A DNA stretch of 64,000 nucleotides from Dama dama (taxonomy: Eukaryota; Chordata; Mammalia; Artiodactyla; Cervidae): NCBI RefSeq assembly GCF_033118175.1, contig NC_083701.1, forward strand, positions 53,705,001 to 53,769,000, read 5' to 3'. This document shows, piece after piece, positions 11,153 to 23,395 of this stretch. Made by a program: the position numbers and the translations under genes. The notes beneath the pieces were generated by a model. The model was not told the DNA's origin and ran no database searches. It worked only from the letters and a program-made list of their open reading frames with translations. Within the stretch, counting starts at the first letter, position 1. Every line of letters starts with the position of its first letter.

Positions 11153-11478
11153 TGCTGTGCTTAGTCACTCAGTCATGTCTGACTCTTTGGGACCCCATGG
11201 GTAGCCCACCAGGCTTCTCTGTCCATGGGGGATTCTCCAGGCAAGAATACTGAAATGGGTTGCTATGCCCTCCTCCAGGGGATCTTCCTGACCCAGGGAT
11301 CGAACCCAGGTCTCCTGCATTGCAGGCAGATTCTTTGCCGTCTGAGCCATCAGGGAAGCCCATGAATACTGGAGCAGGTAGCCTATCCCTTCTCCAGGGA
11401 ATCTTCTCAACCCAGGGATTGAACCCTCCTCTCCTGAATTGGCTGACAGATTCTTTAGCACTGAGCAACCTGGAAAAA
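11153..11478 (-). mobile_element. Bov-tA dimer, minus strand
   Basis: Two Bov-tA units follow each other. The first has its head end at about 11361 ('catcagggaagccca'). The second is a partial unit starting 'tgaatactggagcagg' and ending near 11474 'gagcaacctgg'. After it the L1 resumes at tcttgtctccgttg (11479-11492), the partner of the duplication at 10374-10387. Confidence 0.85.
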
Positions 11479-12619
11479 TCTTGTCTCCGTTGTAGGTTAA
11501 CTGACCATAGGTGCATGGGTTATTTCTAGGCTTTCTCTCCTGCTCCATTGATCTGTATTTCTGTTCTCACACTGGTACAACACTATTTTGATGACTGTAG
11601 CTTGTAGGATGGCCCGATCCCTCCAGCTCCATTTTTATCAAGGTAGCTGTGGCTGCTCAGGGTCTTTTGTGACTTCATACAGATTTTAAGACTTATTTTT
11701 GCTCTAGCTCTATGAAAAATAACATTGGTAATTTGGTAGGATTGCATTGAATCTGTGCATTGCTTCGGGTCATTGCTTATGGTCATTTTGGCAATATTGA
11801 TTCTTTCAATTCAAGAACATTGATATATCTTTCCATCTACTTGTGTCATCTTTGATTTCTTTCATCAGCATCTTACAGTTTTGGAGTATAGGTTTTCTGT
11901 CTCCTGAGGTAGGTATTCCTAGTTTTTTATTCTTTATGATGCAGTGGTAAATGGGGTTGTTACTTTAATTTCTCTTTCTGATCCTTCTTTGTTAGTGTAT
12001 AGAAATGCAACTGATCTTTATTAATTTTGTATCATGTAACTTAACATTCATGGATGAGCTTTAGCACTTTTCTGGTAGCATCTTTAGGATCTTCTATGTA
12101 TAGTATCATGTCATCTGCAAACAGTGACAGTTTTACTACTACTTCACCATTTTGGATTCCTTTTATTTCTTTTTCTTCTCTGATTGCAATGGCTAGGACT
12201 TCCAAAACTGTTGAATAAAAGGAGAGAGAGTGGACATCCTTGTCTTGATCCTGATCTTAGAGGAAATTCTTTCAACTTTTCACCATTGAGCATGATGTTA
12301 GCTGTAGGTTTGTCATTTATGGCCTTTATTATGTTGAGGCATGTTCCCTTTATGCCCACTTTTTGGAGAGTTTTTATCATAAAGTGTTGAATTTTGTTAA
12401 AAGCTTTTTCTGGATCTATGGAGATGATCATATGGTTCTTATTCTCCAGTTTGTTACTGTGGTGTATCACACTGATTGAGTTGTGGTTATCGAAGAATTC
12501 TTGCATTCCTGGGATAACGTGCATTGGATTGTGTATTATCCTGTTAATGTGTTGTTTCTAATTGTGGCCTTTTCTTTTCCATTTGGAGAAGGTCCTTCAG
12601 CAGTTGTTGCAAAACTAGT

Positions 12620-12741
12620 CTCCCGGTGCTTTAATTACCTTTTTGAAGATCTTTCTAAGTATAGTCACATTCTGAGGTGCTGAGGGTTGGAACTTCAACA
12701 TATGAATCTGGGAGGGGATACAACTCAGCCCATAACAGTAT
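12620..12741 (-). mobile_element. MaLR (MLT1/MST-type) LTR fragment
   Basis: 'tagtcacattctgaggtgc', 'gggttggaacttcaacata' and 'acaactcagcccataaca' are the complement of the start of mammalian MaLR LTRs. Only the first ~120 bp is left. The stretch 12560-12620 between it and the L1 is not assigned. Confidence 0.7.
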
Positions 12742-12749
12742 CCCTCACT

Positions 12750-13500
12750 TAGATTTCAGTAATTATTAACATTTTGGCACATTTTTTCTGTTTCTCCTTT
12801 TTTTTTTCTTTAAACATTCAGGAGTAAGTTGACAACACCATGCCCTTTTACCCCAGTGCCTCACATATACACTAAAAACATTTTCTTATAGAACCGCAAT
12901 ACAATACAATTCAGGAAATTTGATGTTGATATACATTAATACTTTTATCTCATATAGAGTTCATATTCAGATTTTAACAATTGCTCAAGTAACATACTTT
13001 ACAGCAATTCCCCGCTCCCCCATGATTCAGGATCCAATCACATGTATCATGTTGCATCGAGCTGTGGTGGTTCTGTAGTCTCTCTTAGTTTGGAACATCC
13101 AATTAGGCAGCCTTATGACATGACTTTGTTTTCTACTTTTAATAGACTATTTCCGTTACTTCCTCGAGGTCAGATTCTGAGTTTGCATTTTTTCCAGGAA
13201 CCTTATATAAATGATGTTTCACATTAGGAGGTACTTGGTTGATATTTACTGTTTTTCTCCTATTGTGGCATTAAATATGATTACATGGTGTCCCCCAGGT
13301 TTCCCTATTTTAATAATCTTCCCATTTGAATTAGTAAGTACTTTCTATGAATGTTAAAGTAGTCTTTGGAAAGGACTTAGATTTTGTCATTTCCCTGTTT
13401 TTTTCCTCTCTATACTGGCTTCCAATCTTGTCACTTTTAGAAAAATGTCTAGGATCCTCATTGTATTTTATATATTCTAAATTGAGAGATCAATGTACAC
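12750..13500 (-). mobile_element. Old L1ME-type LINE fragment
   Basis: 'caggagtaagttgacaaca', 'catgcccttttacccc', 'gatccaatcacatgta' and 'gcattttttccaggaacc' appear in the order seen in antisense old L1M(E) elements. Strongly diverged and without any frame. Confidence 0.6.
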
Positions 13501-13555
13501 ATAAAACATGAATATATCTGAAGCAAAAATTTCACAAAACAGTACTACCATTATT

Positions 13556-13777
13556 GTGTGTGTTCAGTCACTCAGGCATATCCAACTCTTTGTGACCCCA
13601 TGGACTGTAGCCCATCAGGCTCCTCTGTCCATGGAATTTTCCAGGCAAGAATACTGGACTGGGTTGCCATTTCCTACTCCAGGTGGTCTTCAAACCCAGG
13701 GATAGAACCATGCAAATCTCTGACGTCTCCTGCATTGGCAGGCAAATTCTTTACCACTGTGCCACGTGGGAAGCCCA
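13556..13777 (-). mobile_element. Bov-tA SINE (first of tandem pair)
   Basis: Starts 'gtgtgtgttcagtcactcag', includes 'ccccatggactgtagccc' and ends 'cacgtgggaagcccag'. It contains a small internal insertion (about 13706-13724, 'accatgcaaatctctgacg') relative to the neighbouring copies. Antisense to NUDCD1. Confidence 0.9.
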
Positions 13778-13991
13778 GTGTAACATTGTAGTCACTCAGT
13801 TGTGTCTGAGTCTCTGTGACCCCATGGACTGTAGCACGCCAGCTGCCTCTATCCATGGAATTTTATGAATAAAAGTACTGGAATGGGTTGCCATTTTCTA
13901 ATCCAGGGGCTCTTCCTGACCCAGGGATTGAACCCTCATCTCCTGCATTGGCAGGTGGATTCTTTACCACTAGCACCACCTGGGATACCCC
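13778..13991 (-). mobile_element. Bov-tA SINE (second of tandem pair)
   Basis: Follows the previous unit directly, in the same orientation. It starts near 'gtagtcactcagttgtgtc' and ends 'caccacctgggatacccc'. The two may derive from one dimeric insertion or from two events at one A/T-rich target; no clear duplication was found to decide. Confidence 0.9.
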
Positions 13992-14540
13992 ATTCGTATT
14001 GTACAACACATTTTTTAGTACTCTATTCCATACTATTTTTAATGAAGTAAAATAGAAAATTGTCTTCTTGGTCTAACTAAATTGATTTTGCTACCAGTAT
14101 TGAGACCATAGTTAAAAGTCATTGCTCTCCAATACTGACTGTCTCTCATTTGTTTACCATTTTTTCCCCTAGCTTACTTTTATTAAGCCATACTGGCCTT
14201 AAAGTCAAGATTTTATAAAACTTTTTGGTAGTTTTCAGACATCGATTTTAGACATACCACGCATGTACAACTTTCCAACACAACTGACCAAGCAGAATAC
14301 ACGTTATCAGCTTCTTAACCTAAATCTCTTAACCACTTGAGTTTGAGGTTTCTTCCCCCATAAGGTGGGAATTCCTATTTAGTGAAGGTTAAATAGGATT
14401 AAATAATTTGCTATGAAAAAGTATTTATTGATCTCTGCCCAGTGAGAAATCAGTAAATCTTAAAATCTTTGTACAGAGATCCTAAAACCTTTGTAATTTC
14501 CTAAGTAGTAAGAGCACAAGGTTTTTGGTCTTTGATCCTG
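13992..14540. other. Intronic DNA without recognised features
   Basis: No frame above 60 codons and no repeat that I recognise. Confidence 0.45.
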
Positions 14541-15240
14541 GCTTCTAACACTGCTCTTAATTCCCTTGAAGTTTCCTGAGTGATAGGAACGGCTTTTACT
14601 CCAATGAAGCAGTGCTTGGTGGGTTCCTAGATAGTTGCATGATGGGAGCTGGTCAGCTGGTCTGAAGACTGGAACTTTCAGCAGTAGCCTTCTCCTGACC
14701 TCCAGGAAGGAGAGAGATTGGAGACTAAGTTAATGATGAATCATGCTTATGTGATGAAATGTTTGTAAAAATCCCAAAAGGACAGAGCTTGTAACACTTC
14801 TGAGTTGAGCACATGGAGCTATACTAAGAGGGTGGTGTTCCTGACAAGGGGATGGAAGCTCTGTTTCCTTTTCTCAGTAGCTTCTGCTATGCATCTCTTC
14901 TATCTGAATGTTCTTAGTTATCCTTTATCATACTCTTTTATGGTAAACTAATAAATATAAGTGTTCCCCTGAATTCTCTGAGCCATTAGCAAATTATTGA
15001 ACCCAAGGAAAGGGTCTTTGGAATTCTTGATTTATGGTTAGTCAGTTATAGGTGGCAAGTTGGGATTTGTGATTGGCATCTGCAGTGGGGGTGGTGGGGG
15101 AGCAGGGGAGTCTTGTGAGGCTGAGCACTTACCCGGTGGGATCTGATGCTGCCTTCACGTAGGACACCCACCTGGTGTCAGAGAACTGCTGGATATGTGA
15201 AAAAACCTATACATCTGTGTCAGAAATGTTTTGAGTGTGG
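14541..15240 (+). repeat. Old LTR-like repeat with AATAAA
   Basis: The order 'cactgctcttaattccc', 'aataaatataagtgttccc' (AATAAA at 14950), 'gagccattagcaaattatt', 'gggtctttggaattc', 'gtgattggcatctgcagtgg', 'ctgatgctgccttcacgtag' and 'ctggtgtcagagaactgct' matches a widespread old mammalian repeat, probably an ERVL/LTR-type element. I cannot name it. Orientation follows the AATAAA. Confidence 0.5.
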
Positions 15241-15340
15241 TAGTATTATGAGAGAAAAGGAGAAATAGGGGGTGGGGGGTGTTTTTCCTTATTCATTAGA
15301 TACAAATCAACTCAATACTTCATGGGTAGTAAGAACAGAG

Positions 15341-15551
15341 GTGTTGTTTTAGTCTCTAAGTCTTGTCGAACTCTTTTGCTACCCCATGGACTGTCGGTCA
15401 CCAGGCTCCTCCGTCCATGAGATTTCCCAGGCAAGAATACTGGAATGGGTTGCCATTTCCTTCTCTAGGGGATCTTCCTGACTCAGGAATCAAACCCAAG
15501 TCTCCTGTATTGGCAGATGGATTCTTTACCCCTGAGCCACCTGGGAAGCCC
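15341..15551 (-). mobile_element. Bov-tA SINE
   Basis: Complement of Bov-tA with exact borders: the 10-bp target duplication aagaacagag is at 15331-15340 and 15552-15561. Confidence 0.93.
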
Positions 15552-15865
15552 AAGAACAGAGTAAATTTTAGTCATTTATTCTATGTACAGAATATGAATT
15601 TGGAATTAAATTTTCATGTCATTAACTTTTTGGTCTGACCTCCCAAGAGATACATTATTTATGAATAGATAAAACCTTTTCCTTAATACTGCTTTCCAGT
15701 TTAATTTGGTAATAACAGTGATTAAAGCTTGTTTAAATGTCTTCACTTTGACATATGATTTTCAGAAGTCTTTAATTGCTAAGTGAAGAGAATTGCAAAG
15801 AGAAGAAAAAGACAGTCAGTTGACTACATGAAATTCATGTTCCAAGTTTTTCTATAGAGAATGAG

Positions 15866-16027
15866 TAAGTGAAGTCACTCAGTCATTTCTGACTCTTGGA
15901 ACCACATAGATTTGTAGTCAGCCAGGCTCCTCTGTCCATAGAATTCTCCAGGCAAGGATACTGGAGTGGGTTGCCATCCCTTCTCTGAACCCAGATCTCC
16001 TGCATTGTGGGCAGATTCTCTACCATC
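15866..16027 (-). mobile_element. Bov-tA SINE, internally deleted
   Basis: 'aagtgaagtcactcagtcat' to 'gcagattctctaccatca'. It lacks about 30 bp in the middle ('ccatcccttctctgaaccc' joins two normally separated parts) and the last part of the tRNA-like head. Confidence 0.85.
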
Positions 16028-16660
16028 ATTTTACTCTAACTGTAATCTTCACTGGTACTTCAAAGATAAATGCTGCGTTTTCTATAATAAACATGAGAAT
16101 AGAAGAAATGAGGATTTCTATTTTATTGGTCAAAGGGTTTTATGAATGTGAGAGTTTTTTTTAAGGCAATAAGATTGTTTGGCATTAACAAAGAATGAGT
16201 TTTTCAAGTAAATTATCTAGTATAAATTAATTCTTTGCATTTAAATGCTAAAACTATCTTTAGGACTTGTTTATAAAATGGAATCTTAGAAAATTTATTA
16301 TTTACCCAAAATCTTATATAGAGCATTCTAAAGAGAAAGTGGCATTTTATTGATTGTTGAATGTCATTAGAGTGAACATTAATTACCATGCTGTGATGTC
16401 TGTATAGTAAAACCCCTGGGAGCATTTGATGTTAAGTCGGTTCTTTAAGTAGTCTCAGTCTACTGCATTAAAAAGTTCTGGTTCTGCATGGTTTGTTTTT
16501 GTTTTATCCACTGCTAATAAGCTGTTGGATACTGTTCTTACCTGTGACAGTGTCCTCCCCAGACAGACATCCTTTTTCTTCTTTCTTATTTGCTGTCACA
16601 TTTTACTTTGAACTACCAAAGTAAACAGTTGTGAATTCAGTGGGATTTGTGACATCTGTT
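16028..16660. other. Intronic DNA without recognised features
   Basis: AT-rich; only short chance frames. Confidence 0.45.
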
Positions 16661-19600
16661 CTTTTTTTTTTTAATTGAAATGTTGACTTTTCTGCTGTAC
16701 AACAAAGTGACTCAGTTATACACATATATTTTTTATGTTCTTTTCCATTGTTATTTATTCCAAGATATTGAATATGGTTCCCTGTGCTGTGTAGTAGGAC
16801 CTTGTTGTTTATTCATTCTGTGTGTAATAGTTTGCATCTGCTAACCTCAAACTCCCGGTCTGTCCCTCCCCTATTCACCTTCCTCCTTGGCAACCACAAG
16901 CCTATTCTCTATGCCTGTGAGTCTGTTTCTTTTTTGTAGATAGGATCGTTTATGCGGTTTTTGTTGTCACATATAAGTGATATCATATGGTATTTGTCTT
17001 TTTCTGACTTACTTCACTTAGTATGATCATCTCTAATTGCATTCACATTACTTCAGATGGCATCATTTCATTCATTTTTATGACTGAGTAGTATTCCATC
17101 ATCGTATATATGTTCCATAACTTTATCCGTCCACCTGTTGACGGACACTTACGTTGTTTCCATGTCATGGCTATTGTGAATAGTGCTTCTGTGAACACCA
17201 GAGTGCACATATCTTTTTGAACTATAATTTTGTCTGGATATATGCCCAGGAGTAAGACTGCTAGATTGTACGGTAGCTCTGTTTTTAGTTTTCTGAGGAA
17301 CCTCTGCACTGCGTCCCGCAGTGGCTTCACCAGCTTCCATTCCCACCAGCAGTGTACCCGGGCTCCCCGTGCTCCACATCCTCTCTGGCATGCTTTTTGT
17401 ACACTTTTTAATGATGGTCATGCTGACTGGCATGGGATGGTACCTCAATACAGTTTTGATTTGCATTTCTCTAATAGTGATGTTGAGCATCTTTTCATGT
17501 GTCTATTGGCTGTCTGTATTTCTTCTTTGGAGAAGTGTCTGTTTAGGTCTTCTTCCCCTTTTTCAATTGGGTTCTTTGTTTTTTGTTGTTGTTGAGTTGT
17601 ATGAGAAGCTTATATATTTTGGAAATTAAGTGCCTGTTGGTTGTATTGTTTGAAAATATTTTCTCTCATTCTGTGGGTTGTCCTTTGTTTATGGTTTCCT
17701 TTGCCGTGCAAAGCTTGTAAGGGTCCATTTGTTTATTTTCATTGTTATTTCTTCTGCCTTAGGGAGATTGACCTAAGAAAAGATGGGTACAGTTTGTGTT
17801 AGAGAATGTTTTGCCTATGATCTCTTCTAGAAATTTTATGGTATCTTGTCTTATATTAAAGTCTTTAAACCATTTTGAGTTTATTTTTGTACATAGCATT
17901 AAGGTGTGTTTGTAGCTTCATTGATTTACAGCTAACTTTTCCAGCAACACTTGCTGAAGAGATTATCTTTCTCCTGTTTTATATTCTTACCACTTTTGGT
18001 GAAGATTAGTTGACCTTATGAAGATGGGTTTATTTCTGGGTTCTTTATTCTGTTCCATTGATCTGTAGATCTCTTTTTGTGCTAGTATCACACTGTTTTG
18101 ATCACTATAGTTTTCTTATATTATCTGAAGTCTGGAAGGGTTATATCTCCTGCTTTGTTCTTTTTCCTCAGTATTGCTTTGGCAATTGCTGGGGCTTTTA
18201 TGATTTCATATAAATTTTAGTTTATTTGTTATAGTTCTGTGAAAAATATCATGGGTAATTTGATAGAGATTGCACTAAATCTGTAGATTGCTTTGAGTAG
18301 TATGGCCACTTTAACAATATTAATTTTTCCAATCCAGGAGCAAGATGTATCTATTTCTTTGAATCATCTTCAGTTTCCTTTATTAATGTTTTATAATTTT
18401 CAGCGTGCAAGTCTTTTACCTCCTTAGGCTTTTTCCTGAGTATTTTATTTTGGGGTTGTGATTTTAAAAGGTAGTTTTTAAAAATTTTCACTTCCTGATA
18501 TTTCATTGTTGGTGTAAAGAAATGCAACCAATTTTTATATGTTAATCTTATGCCCTGCTACCTTGCTGAATTCATTTATCAGTTCTAGTAGTTTTTTGTG
18601 TGGAATCTTCAGGGCTTTCTATATATAGTACCATGTGATCTGCGTATAGTAACAGTTTTACCTCTTCCAATTTAGATACCTTTTATTTCTCTTTCTTGTC
18701 TGACTGTTGTGGCTAAGCATTCCAAGAGTAAATAAAATAGAAATGGTGAGAGTGGGTATATCTTTGTCTTGTTACATATTCAAGCTGAAAGCTTTCAGCT
18801 TTTCACTGTTCAGTATTGCCTATGGGTTTGTCATAACTAGCTTTTATTATGATAAGATATATTCCCTCTATACCCACTTTGACAAGAGTTTTTTTTATCA
18901 TAAATGGATGTTGAATTTTGTCAGATGCTTTTCTTTTCCTGCATCTAATGAGATGACCATGTGGTTTTTGTGTCCTTTTTGTTGATGTGGTTGATAGCAC
19001 ATTGATTGATTTGCGAATGTTGAGCCATCCCTGTGAACTTAGGATGAATCTACTTAGTTGTTGTGTGTGATCTTTTTTATGTGTTGTTGGTTTCCGTTTG
19101 CTAGTATTTTGTTGAGAACTTTTGCATCTATATTAGAGATATTGGTCTGTAATTTTCTGTTCTAATGTTATCTTTGTCTGGTTTTGGTGTCAGCATGATG
19201 ATGACTTCATAGAATGTCTTTGAGAGTGTTCCCGCCTCTTCAGTTTCTTGGAAGAGTTTGAGAGGATTAGTAGACGTCCTTTATATATTTGGTAGAATTT
19301 GCCTTTGAAGCCATCTGGTCTTAGACTTTTGTTTGTAGAAAGTTTCTTTAGTACAGATTGTATTTCACTTTAGTGATTGGTCTGTTCAACTTGCCTATTT
19401 CTTTTTGATTGAGTTTTGGTGGGCAGTACATTTCTAGAGAAAGTTGTCCATTTCTTCTAGGTTGTCGAATTTGTTGACATGTAATTGTTCATAGTATTCT
19501 TTTATGTTTGTTTTTCTTTTTTGTATTTTTGCAGTATCCATTGATATTTCTTCCTGGTGAACATAGCCAGAAGTTTGCCAGTTTTGTTTACTCTTTCAAA

Positions 19601-20097
19601 GAACCAACCTTTGGTTTTATTGATTTTATTTCCTTTCTGATCTTTATTATTTCCTTTCTTTTGCTGAGTTTAAGTTTTGTTTGTTCTTTTTCTAATTCTT
19701 TTAGGTGGTAAGTTAGGTGGTTAATTTGAGATTTTTCTTGTATTTTTAGGAAGGCCTCTATCTAAGAACTGTTCTAATAACTGCTTTTGCTGTATCCCAT
19801 AGATTTTGTATGATTGTGTTTTGACTGTCATTTGTCTCAAGGTGTTTATTTCCTTTTTAATTTCCTCATTGACCCATGGCTTTTTTAATAGTATGTTGTT
19901 TAGTCTCCATGTAATTTTTTTTTCTCATTTGTTTTCCTGTGGTTGATTTCTACTTTCATGCCATTGTGGTCAGCAAAGATGCTTGAGATAATTTTTATAC
20001 TCATAAATTTGTTGAGTTTTGTACCCTAGTATATGGGCAGTTCTAGAGAATGTTCCATGTCTACTTGAAAAGAATGTGTATTCTGTATTTTTTGGAT

Positions 20098-22192
20098 GTA
20101 ATATGTTTAAAATTGCCAAATTCAGACTTAAATTGAGGAAAGAAGGGAAAACCACTAGACCATTCAGGTATGATCTAAATCAAATCCCTTGTGATTATAC
20201 AGTGGAAGTGACAAATAGATTCAAGGGAATAGGTCTGATAGAGTGCCTGAAGAACTATGGATGGAGGCTTGTGACATTGTACAGGAGGCAGTGATCAAGA
20301 CCATTTCCAAGAAATAGAAATGCGTAAAGCAAAATGGTTGTCTGAGGAGGCCTTACAGATAGCTGAGAAAAGAAAAGAAGTGAAAGGCAAAGGAGAAAAG
20401 GAAAGACATACTCATCTAAATGCAGAGTTCCAAAGAATAGCCAGGAGAGATAAGAAGGCCTTCCTCAGTGATCAGTGTGAAGAAATAGAGGGAAACAATA
20501 GAATGGGAAAGACTAGAGATCTCTTCAAGAAAATTAGAGATTAGGGAACATTTCATGCAAAGATGGGCACAATAAAGGACAGAAATGATATGGACCTAAC
20601 AGAAGCAGAAGATTTTAAGAAGAGATGGCAAGAATACACAGAAGAACTATACAAAAAAGATAGCCATGATGATGTGATCACTTATCTAGAGCCAGATATC
20701 CTGGAATGTGAAATCAAGTGGGCCTTAGAAGCATCACTACGAACAAAGAAAGCTAGTGGAGGTGATGGAATTCCAGTTGAGCTATTTCAAATCCTAAAAG
20801 ATGATGCTGTGAAAGTGTAGCACTCAATATGCCAGCAAATTTGGAAAACTCAGCAGTGGCCACAGGACTGGAAAAAGTCAGTTTTCATTCCAATCCCAAA
20901 GAAAGGCAATGCCAAAGAATGTTTAAACGACTGCACAATTGTGCTTGTCTCACACGCTAGCAATGTTCAAAATTCTCCAAGCCAGGCTTCGATAGTATGT
21001 GAAGTGTGAACTTCCAGATGTTCAAGCTGGATTTAGACAAACTAGAGGAATCAGAGATCAAATTGCCAACATCTGTTGGATCATCGAAAAAGTAAGGGAG
21101 TTCCAGAAAAACATCTACTTCTGCTTTATTGACTATGCCAAAGCCTTTGACTGTGTGGATCACAACAAACTGTGGAAAATTCTTCAAGAGATGGGAATAC
21201 CAGACCACCTGACCTGCCTCCTGAGAAATCTTTATACAGGTGAAGAAGCAGCAGTTAGAACTGGACATGGAACAACGGACTGGTTCCAAGTCAGCAAGGG
21301 AGTAGGTCAAGGCTATATATTGTCACTCTGCTTATTTTACTTCTGTGCAGAGTATATCATGAGAAATGCCAGGCTGGATGAAGCACAAGCTAGAGTCAAG
21401 ATTGCTGGGAGAAATATCAATAACCTCAGATATACAGATGACACCACCCTTGTGGCAGAAAGCACAGAAGAAATAAAGAGTCTCTTGATCACAGTGAAAA
21501 TGTTGGCTTAAAACTCAACATTCAGAAAACTAAAATTTTGGCATCTGATCCCATCACTTCATGGCAGATTAGACGGGGAAACAGAGGAAACAGTGAGAGA
21601 CTTTACTTTTTTGGGCTCTGAAATGACTGCAGATGGTGACTGCAGCTATGAAATTAAAAGACATTGATCCTTGGAAGAAAAGTTATGACCAACCTGGACA
21701 GCATATTAAAAAGCAGAGACATTACTTTGCTGACAGTAATGTCAGCTGCTAGTCAAAGCTATGGTTTTTCCAGTAGTCATGTATGGATGTGAAAGTTGGA
21801 CTATAAGGAAAACTGAGTGCCAAAGAATTGATGCTTTTGAACTGTGGTGTTGGAGATCTTGAGAGTCCCTTGGACTGCAAGGAGATCAAGCCAGTTCATC
21901 CTAAAGGAAATCAGTCCTGAATAAAGATTAGAAGGACTGATACTGAAGCTGAAACTCCAGTACTTTGGCCACCTGATGAGAAGAATTGACTTCATTGGAA
22001 AAGATACTGATGCTGGGAAAGGTTGAAGGCGGGAAGAGAAGGGGACGACAGAGGATGAGATGGTTGAATGGCATCACTGTCTCACTGGACGTGAGTTTGA
22101 GCAAACTCCAGGAGTTGGTGATGGACAGGGAAGCCTGGCGTGCTGCAGTCCATGGGGTTGCAAAGAGTCAGACATGACTGAGCGACTGAACT
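20098..22192 (+). mobile_element. BovB LINE inserted in L1, plus strand
   Basis: Runs from the linker between endonuclease and reverse transcriptase ('ttaaattgaggaaagaagg') to the BovB 3' end ('gactgagcgactgaactg'). The L1 on both sides is contiguous, so this is a later insertion. Several stops and frame shifts make it dead. Confidence 0.92.
20320..21511 (+). pseudogene. BovB reverse-transcriptase remnant, mutated active site
   Basis: Three successive frames (20320-20544, 20563-20820, 20999-21511) cover the BovB linker and reverse transcriptase. The last one keeps CFIDYAKAFDCVDHNKLWK, but the catalytic box reads YTDD (LRYTDDTTLVAES) instead of YADD, and GCILSP reads GYILSL. The palm is therefore doubly altered. 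Stops at 20542-20544 and 20818-20820 and a frame break before 20999 add to the damage. Confidence 0.82.
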
Positions 22193-23395
22193 GATCTTGA
22201 TAAGTACCAATTAACTCTTAACTGTTCTATTGCGTCATTTAGGATATCCGTTGCTTTATTGATTTTCTGTCTAGAAGATCTGTACATTGATGTGAGAGGG
22301 GTGGTAAAGTCTCCTACTGTTGATATTATTGTATTCCCATCAGTTTTCTCTTATGTCTGTTAGTATTTGTTTTCTGTATTTGGGTGTGCCTATATTAGGT
22401 GCTGACGAGTGTAAAATTCTCTTCTTGAATTGATCCTGATCCTTTTATCATTATATAGTATCCTTCTTCATATAGGGTCCTTCTTTATGGCCTTTGTTCT
22501 GAAATTTGTTTTGCTTGATATAAGTATTGCAACCCCTGCTTTCCTGTCATTTCTATTTGTATGAAATACCTTTTTCTATCCCCTCACTTTCAGTCTGTGT
22601 CCTTTGCCCTACATGGGTCTTTTGTATGCAGCGTTACGTAGGCTCTTGTGTTTTAACCCAGTCTACCATTCTGTGTCTTTTGATTGGAGCATTCAGTCCA
22701 TTGTCATTTAACTATGTATTTATTGCCATTTTAAACTTTGTTTTCCAGTTGATTCTGTGTTTCTTTGTTCTTTTTTCTTTCCTTTTTCCTTTTAGTTATT
22801 TGATGATTTCATTTTATGGTTATGGTTCTCTTTTTGGTTTTTACGAATCTATGATTTGTGGTTACCCTGTTTTTCAAGTATGTAAACTGCTTCCTATAGT
22901 TTCCCATTGCTTTAGACAATGGGTTCAGACACATTCTTAAAAAAAGTCTGTCCATACATTTCCTTACTCTCTTCACCCAGTTTCCTTACTTTGCCTACCC
23001 ACATTTTATCATTTTGATACCTTTTACATATGCTTTTGCTCTTCCTTGTGTTTATAATCACTTTCACAAATACATGCTTTTTCCTTTTCGACCTATATAC
23101 TGGCTTAAGTGGTTTACTTTGCAGTTGTGATTTCCTTTTTCTTATATCTTCTTGCTTCTTTTCTATTTAGAGAAGACCTTTCAGTATTTCTTTTAGGATA
23201 GCTTCAGTATTGCTGTACTCTTTTAGTTTCTGCTTCTCTGAGAAAGTCACTCTCTCTCCTATTTTAAATGATAGTCTTGCTGAGTATTCTAGGTTGCAGA
23301 TTTTTCCCTTTGAATTGGACATCTTGTTCTCGATTCTTACAGGTTATTGCCCATGCCAAATAATATCTTATTTCTCTGCTGCTTCAAATTAATCA

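Larger units (their letters stand above)
8868..12560 (-). mobile_element. L1 LINE, minus strand, with nested insertions
   Basis: The left end is the complement of an L1 3' end ('gcaaagtgattcagttacacatatacatatat'-type text). The body follows ORF2 backwards to about 12560, with no long frame. It has been split by a CHR SINE (9732-9855) and by a composite block of three Bov-tA units plus an LTR (10388-11478). It is 5'-truncated and antisense to NUDCD1. Confidence 0.88.
16661..23395 (-). mobile_element. L1 LINE, minus strand, split by BovB
   Basis: The left end 'tttttttttaattgaaatg' then 'acaacaaagtgactcagtt' is the complement of an L1 3' end. ORF2 text follows leftward on the minus strand to about 20097, is interrupted by a BovB (20098-22192), then resumes ('ccaattaactcttaactgttctat'-type text) to about 23395. 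L1 material totals about 4.6 kb, so the 5' end is missing. No long L1 frame remains. Antisense to NUDCD1. Confidence 0.88.

Noticed and set aside
22527..22940. 137-codon plus frame
   Set aside because: It is the antisense of L1 ORF2, which commonly leaves Phe/Leu-rich chance frames.
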